Shown in pieces: positions 30,601-33,540 of a stretch of DNA of 33,540 nt. Origin of the DNA: Tychonema sp. LEGE 07203 (GTDB lineage Bacteria > Cyanobacteriota > Cyanobacteriia > Cyanobacteriales > Microcoleaceae); NCBI RefSeq assembly GCF_015207285.1, contig NZ_JADEXD010000062.1:1-33540 (forward strand). Reading direction: 5' to 3'. The notes beneath the pieces are model-generated. The model was not told the origin of the DNA, did no database searches, and saw only the letters and a list, made by a program, of their open reading frames with translations. The position numbers and the translations under genes were made by a program. The stretch's first letter is position 1, and every line of letters begins with the position of its first letter.

Positions 30601-30825
30601 GTCGTCCCAATTAGATATTTTGGCGGCAATCGAGAAATTGGTTAACAGGAATTGGAAGCCGAAAGCCATAATGACTCCGGCGATTAATGCCACGAAAAAC
30701 TGAGGACTTAGAAACATCAGCCCTGCGACATCGGGGTGCTGGAACGGGACATCTCTTTGCACCGGCATTTGGGCAATATTGAATTTGGGACTGTACAGCG
30801 ACATTAATAACTCGCTTTCAAACAT
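27700..30825 (-). CDS. Large membrane protein with eight ~98-residue helical repeats, function unknown
   Basis: A 1041-aa protein I cannot assign. Three predicted transmembrane helices lie near the N-terminus (about 41-62, 98-119, 130-150), split by an acidic loop (DDALPDDDDDSES). A Gly/Ala-rich stretch (about 150-185) follows. Residues about 215-985 are eight repeats of about 98 residues, centred on Y/F at 218, 308 (degenerate), 413, 509, 607, 705, 803 and 901. A typical unit reads YLRNTNKEELNPEAIERE, then a DPEAG turn, then ALRERLSQFDRDTLVQLLSQ, then an acidic turn and IDKIESVRD. A basic coiled segment (KKRIKELKKKTKQQ, about 986-1000) precedes a C-terminal transmembrane helix (about 1011-1035). 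AGGAGG lies 6 bp before the ATG. A long soluble rod anchored at both ends is inferred. Confidence 0.9.
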   Translation of the reverse strand: MFESELLMSLYSPKFNIAQMPVQRDVPFQHPDVAGLMFLSPQFFVALIAGVIMAFGFQFLLTNFSIAAKISNWDDALPDDDDDSESFGTKIRKTEGLVGGWILVTVNIALFVACFLAVKLTSISSVDGAAIIGVVIWAAYFLTLVWLGSSAVGSMIGSLIKTAFSGIQGVMGTAGSAIGGKMAGDQMVNTVEASVAAVRRELSSAVDPESIRETLQDYVGSLQLPKLDVKEIRGQFEKLLGDADIKSLAGTDVLKNVNRQTFVDLISSRSDFSQEEINQVADQLEGVWKQTFGKQQEKKDPNLELVDFLKFAAPDLLKSDELNAKLSQILESREHKSESSGGMNRAMQFGVEALVGTVLSRTDLSDLDVEKISGQLQQLTAKGKEKAKSLTDRVGDKLPALPFNTAKADVENYLLNTQPWHLNRETIKQEFRDVIYDPEASPGAVLRQLEQLNPEYFVGILGRRDGFSQEQAAEISEQLEGVRQEVLGIVRDAAGEEQSQDLRSRIENYLRSTGKEELNPEGIERDFQALLDDRDAGFEALRDRLSQFDRDTLVQLLGQREDFSPEEADRLIGRLESSRDRVIAKSQELQEQAQSRAQELRQKVEEYLRNTNKEELNPEAIEREFQTLLSDPEAGLKALRERLSQFDRDTLVQLLSQRQDLSQEQIDRAIDKIESVRDNIIHAPQIVADRAKQQYEEVTAKIGDYLRNTNLEELDPEAINRDLTKLLENPKEGALALRERLSQVDRETLVKLLSQREDLSEEQINRTIDRVQDSIRSIVKSPRRLASRAQKRVTDFQGSLENYLRNTNKEELNPEGIKRDLQLLFNEPGMGMQSLGDRVKHFDRGTLVALLSQREDISEAEANQIADRIESVRNEFVEQVQMVQDKFQSAIDGIFAKIRDYLNSLDRPELNYESIKRDFRKVFDDPQAGFDAIKERLGEFDRGTLVAVISSRPDISEGQANKIIDQIEGARDSVLSRSERLQNEAKKRIKELKKKTKQQAEDAREAAATAAWWLFGTALTSVVVSALAGAIAVGGISGLFS
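27871..30183 (-). repeat. Eight coding repeats of about 294 bp
   Basis: The DNA encoding residues about 215-985 of the large membrane protein. Equivalent Tyr codons of units 3-8 are at residues 413, 509, 607, 705, 803 and 901, so spacing is 96 then a constant 98 codons. Units 4-7 are most alike (EYLRNTNKEELNPE and SQFDRDTLVQLLSQRxD recur); units 1 and 2 are degenerate. Confidence 0.9.
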
Positions 30826-31234
30826 AAATTACCTCCTAAATTTTGATGCCGAATCAGGCATATTGAAATTAGCCCCTAACATTTAACTAGGGGAATGGAC
30901 ACTTTTTTGATGGTGGTTTTTTTCGTCAGGCTTTATCTTAAGGAAGCCCTAATTAGTAAAATGAAGGATGAATAGTAAATCAGTTCTTTAGTTATGTCAT
31001 CCTTACTGCTGATTATGGCTCTGGAAGCGGAAAAATAAATCCCTCTAAAGTCAGAAATGAGTTGATTTGGGAGGAGTAGCCGTAGAGTTCGCCAAAAAAT
31101 GCAGGTTTGAGGCGGGGGCGATGGCTAGTAATTATCACAGGGGCCGTCAAGACTTTTTATGTAATTAATAGGGCGTGGTTACTTAATAAAGTGCGATGTG
31201 GCGCACCCTACATATCGTAAAGTGCGCTGTCTTT
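30826..31234. other. Upstream region of the large membrane protein gene
   Basis: The 409 bp hold the Shine-Dalgarno sequence AGGAGG at 30832-30837 (minus strand), a 6-bp-stem hairpin CCCCTA/TAGGGG (30873-30893) in the likely leader, and T-rich patches. The segment near 31190-31225 contains GTGCG/CGCAC-type short inverted repeats. The longest ATG frame noticed on the plus strand (30994) is only 14 codons. No gene is seen. Confidence 0.6.
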
Positions 31235-32164
31235 TTAGGATTCCGTTTGATTTTTAGGCTGAAAACGAGCTAGTAATTGCGGGCGTTCGAGCTGCCTAAT
31301 CAGTCGCGCGCGATCGAGGCTTTCTAGTTTAATCAAAGGCTCGATTATTTGGGCTAATTCTTCATCAATTTCGCCAAATTTCACTTGTAGCATACTCTCA
31401 ACTATCAAGCGTTGACTGCGCTGGATACCTTCTTGGATACCTTCTTGGATACCTCGTTGAGTTGCATCTTCAAGCCGTTGCAAATAGAGGGGTGACAGTT
31501 CCATAATTAACTCCCGATCTTCTCGATCTATGTCTTGGCGGATTTCTAAAATTGTTCGCAAGTTGTACAACAATTCTAACGCGCTCAACCGAAAGAAATT
31601 ATCAGAGGGTAATTCTCTCAATTCGGCAATAGCTTGCTTTTGCACGTTTCCCTTCCCCAAAACCCTCAGCCACAGCGTTTCGGGAGTGCGGGGCAGTTGG
31701 TGAATGGCAATGATTGCTGCTTTCAGAGACGGACTCAGAAAATAAACTCCATTTACCCAATTTTCGGTTTCGGGAATCGCTCCAAATCCAGCTAACATAA
31801 CGTCGGAAATCGTCGGCGACAGTATCCAGAGTTGGGGCAAGTCTGCCTCTGCAATCCTGCTATTATCTCTGGCTGCGACTCGTTCATATTCGGCGTGGAC
31901 ATCAAATAGTTTGCCCAAACAACTGCGAATTTCTCCAGTTTGAACAGGACTGCGGAATGGTTCCAATACAGCGGGTTTTGCTGCAATTTTACCCAAAATG
32001 CCGAGGGCTGTTGCTTCGACTTCTGGTTCCGCTTTGGGGGCAAAAAAAACGTCAATCTGCCTCACTTCTCCAGCAATGTCGAGGCTGGTTTCGACTTTGC
32101 CCAGAGGGGTTAATAGTTCTTTGAGATACTGTTTGGCGAATTGGTCGTGAATAAATCTAGTGAT
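31235..32164 (-). pseudogene. Rpn/DUF4351-type protein gene lacking a normal start codon
   Basis: A cyanobacterial Rpn-like family protein, about 310 codons. The frame is open from 32176. The conserved N-terminus is present in frame as TRFIHDQFAKQYLKELL, but the codon where the family has its initiating ATG is ATC (32162-32164), and no ATG, GTG or TTG precedes it before the TAG stop. The first standard start is the GTG at 32065, giving 276 aa that begin MRQIDVFFAPK and miss 33 conserved residues. Downstream the frame is intact: EPFRSPVQTGEIRSCLGKL, LPQLWILSPTISDVMLAGFGA, a threefold EGIQ repeat, and the usual helical C-terminus. It is either a gene inactivated by start loss, one using a rare ATC/ATT start, or one using the GTG. 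Confidence 0.72.
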
Positions 32165-32202
32165 GAGAATTGTCAGCTATCAAGTGTTTAAAAACCTCGC
32201 TC

Positions 32203-32272
32203 TCAAATGTCAAATGTCAACTGTCAACTGTCAACTGTCAACTGTCAACTGTCAACTGTCAACTGTCAACTG
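32203..32272. repeat. Tandem heptamer array TCAAATG x2 then TCAACTG x8
   Basis: Ten consecutive 7-bp units, two TCAAATG and eight exact TCAACTG. The array lies 39 bp upstream of the mutated start of the Rpn/DUF4351 gene and next to a short minus-strand open frame. Confidence 0.95.
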
Positions 32273-32469
32273 TTTTCATCTTTTAAGGCAATCCACTGAG
32301 ATTGCAGAGTAGGAGAGTGACAATTATCAAATGCTGTCATACCTTTTTGATAATTTTTCCAAATTTTGTTCATAGATTTAATCAAATCTGGCTTAGTTCT
32401 GATAATATCAGAAGTTAATCTGAGATTACAATCATCCGGTCTTTTAAGGAAATCAGCTATGCGACTCTC
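32266..32469 (-). pseudogene. Possible gene remnant, 67-codon open frame ending in the heptamer array
   Basis: An open minus-strand frame of 67 sense codons bounded by stops at 32470-32472 and 32266-32268; the final stop is supplied by the last heptamer unit. It reads as protein-like sequence (for example [19 protein letters not shown] and YQKGMTAFDNCHSPTLQSQW). The first ATG inside it is in the Met of KSMNK, giving only 35 residues, and its 5' part overlaps the start of proS. I do not recognise the family. It may be a truncated remnant or chance. Confidence 0.3.
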
Positions 32470-33540
32470 TCAAATGCTTTTTGTCACCCTGCGGGAAGAC
32501 CCTGCAGAAGCAGAAATTCCCAGCCACAAACTATTACTCCGTGCGGGATACATCCGGCGCATCGGTAGCGGAATTTACGCTTATCTGCCTTTGATGTGGC
32601 GAGTTCTCAAAAAAGTCTCCCAAATTGTCCGGGAAGAAATGGATGCTACCGGCGCTCAAGAATGCCTTCTCCCGCAACTGCAACCTGCCGATTTGTGGCG
32701 GGAATCCGGTCGCTGGGATACCTACACTCAAGCTGAAGGTATCATGTTTTCTCTCACAGACCGCCGCGATACTGAGTTGGGATTGGGCCCGACTCACGAA
32801 GAGGTAATTACTACAATTGCTAAGGATATGGTTCGTTCCTATCGGCAGTTGCCTTTGCATCTCTATCAAATTCAAACTAAGTTTCGCGATGAAATTCGCC
32901 CGCGTTTTGGGTTGATGCGCGGTCGGGAATTTATTATGAAAGATGGCTATTCTTTTCACACTAGCGAAGAAAGTTTGAAAAAAACTTATCAGGATATGGA
33001 TCGAGCCTACAGCAATATGCTGCGCCGATCGGGCTTGGAATTCCGAGCAGTAGATGCCGATTCTGGTGCAATTGGTGGCTCTGGTTCTCAAGAGTTTATG
33101 GTGCTGGCAGAAGCGGGTGAGGATGAAGTTCTTTATACTGAAGACGGTCAGTATGCTGCTAATGTGGAGAAGGCTGTATCGATGCCGGCTGATGCGGAAC
33201 TGTCGCCCTTTGCAACTTTTGAAAAGCGGGAAACGCCGGGAACTGACACAATTGATAAACTTTGCAAGTTTTTGAAATGTTCTCCGACGCAAGTTGTCAA
33301 AAATGTGCTTTATGAGGCTGTTTATGACAGCGGTATTACAGTTTTGGTATTGGTAAGTATTCGCGGCGACCAAGATGTGAATCAGGTAAAGTTGCTGAAT
33401 GAGTTGACGAAGTTAGCACCAAATTATCAAGCTAAAACTGTTTTATTTTTGACGGTTCCTGATGCGGAAGCTCAGGGGAAATGGGCGGCTAAATCTTTGC
33501 CTCTGGGTTATATGGCTCCCGATGTTGCTGATGATTATAT
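32459..33540 (+). CDS. proS: Prolyl-tRNA synthetase, N-terminal part (runs off the window)
   Basis: Class II aminoacyl-tRNA synthetase that charges tRNA-Pro. The first 360 codons are present and the gene continues past the window end without a stop. Start ATG at 32459 ([20 protein letters not shown]), with AAGGA about 7 bp upstream. Class II motif 1 is around [33 protein letters not shown] (residues about 36-68), TGLGPTHEE-like [10 protein letters not shown] at about 107-116, and motif 2 [25 protein letters not shown] at about 141-165. The insertion editing domain (YbaK-like) begins around residue 225-250 ([22 protein letters not shown]), identifying the bacterial-type enzyme. Confidence 0.96.
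   Translation, partial: MRLSQMLFVTLREDPAEAEIPSHKLLLRAGYIRRIGSGIYAYLPLMWRVLKKVSQIVREEMDATGAQECLLPQLQPADLWRESGRWDTYTQAEGIMFSLTDRRDTELGLGPTHEEVITTIAKDMVRSYRQLPLHLYQIQTKFRDEIRPRFGLMRGREFIMKDGYSFHTSEESLKKTYQDMDRAYSNMLRRSGLEFRAVDADSGAIGGSGSQEFMVLAEAGEDEVLYTEDGQYAANVEKAVSMPADAELSPFATFEKRETPGTDTIDKLCKFLKCSPTQVVKNVLYEAVYDSGITVLVLVSIRGDQDVNQVKLLNELTKLAPNYQAKTVLFLTVPDAEAQGKWAAKSLPLGYMAPDVADDY

Noticed and set aside
30994-31038. 14-codon ATG frame (MSSLLLIMALEAEK)
   Set aside because: Too short, without ribosome binding site or conserved context.
32276-32458. Riboswitch or T-box-like leader before proS
   Set aside because: No T-box, specifier loop or strong hairpin-plus-T-run could be seen, and T-box control is not expected in cyanobacteria.

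Overview
The window looks like chromosome of a filamentous cyanobacterium, most likely of the Oscillatoriales (Microcoleus/Oscillatoria/Phormidium type). The evidence is the frequent HIP1 octamer GCGATCGC, a free-standing carotenoid-binding domain of the orange carotenoid protein type, an S-layer-homology protein, Uma2, Rpn-like and DUF433 families, and many short tandem heptamer arrays and palindromic repeats between genes. No tRNA, rRNA, CRISPR array, insertion sequence or phage gene was seen.

Layout. 1-5.6 kb is housekeeping: low-molecular-weight protein tyrosine phosphatase (+), an Rre1/Ycf29-like response regulator (-), glucose-6-phosphate isomerase (-), tRNA-dihydrouridine synthase (+) and ornithine carbamoyltransferase (+). 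5.7-10.6 kb is accessory: a Uma2 nuclease-like gene between two copies of a 36-bp direct repeat, a secreted GHL10-type glycoside hydrolase-like protein, a ParE/RelE-type toxin-antitoxin pair, and a divergent solitary N6-adenine DNA methyltransferase. 10.9-15.9 kb has a sodium:solute symporter and two paralogous RTX-repeat lipases in tandem. 16.0-18.6 kb has a one-helix small protein whose stop overlaps the start of a GNAT acetyltransferase gene, a HEAT-repeat protein and an Rpn/PD-(D/E)XK protein. 19.0-22.0 kb (all -) has a rubredoxin (53 aa) 12 bp upstream of an HI0933-type flavoprotein, a ChaB-domain protein and DUF433. 22.1-26.6 kb (all +) is envelope-related: polysaccharide deacetylase, an exported DUF6263-like protein, an SLH-domain protein, then an acetoacetate decarboxylase-like protein. 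26.9-32.2 kb (all -) has a helical carotenoid protein, a 1041-aa membrane protein with eight repeats of about 98 residues, and an Rpn/DUF4351-type gene that has lost its normal start codon. The window ends inside prolyl-tRNA synthetase (+).

Points most worth a second look: the 1041-aa repeat protein, which I cannot assign to a known function; the rubredoxin-flavoprotein pair; the seven short tandem arrays, six with exactly 7-bp units of unrelated sequence, one of which supplies the start codon of the first gene through a chain of overlapping stop-start mini-ORFs; five dispersed elements with AAACCGGGTTTT-type inverted ends; and the Rpn-like gene with ATC where ATG is expected. Start codons were moved from the longest ORF where a signal peptide, Shine-Dalgarno sequence or family length supported it.
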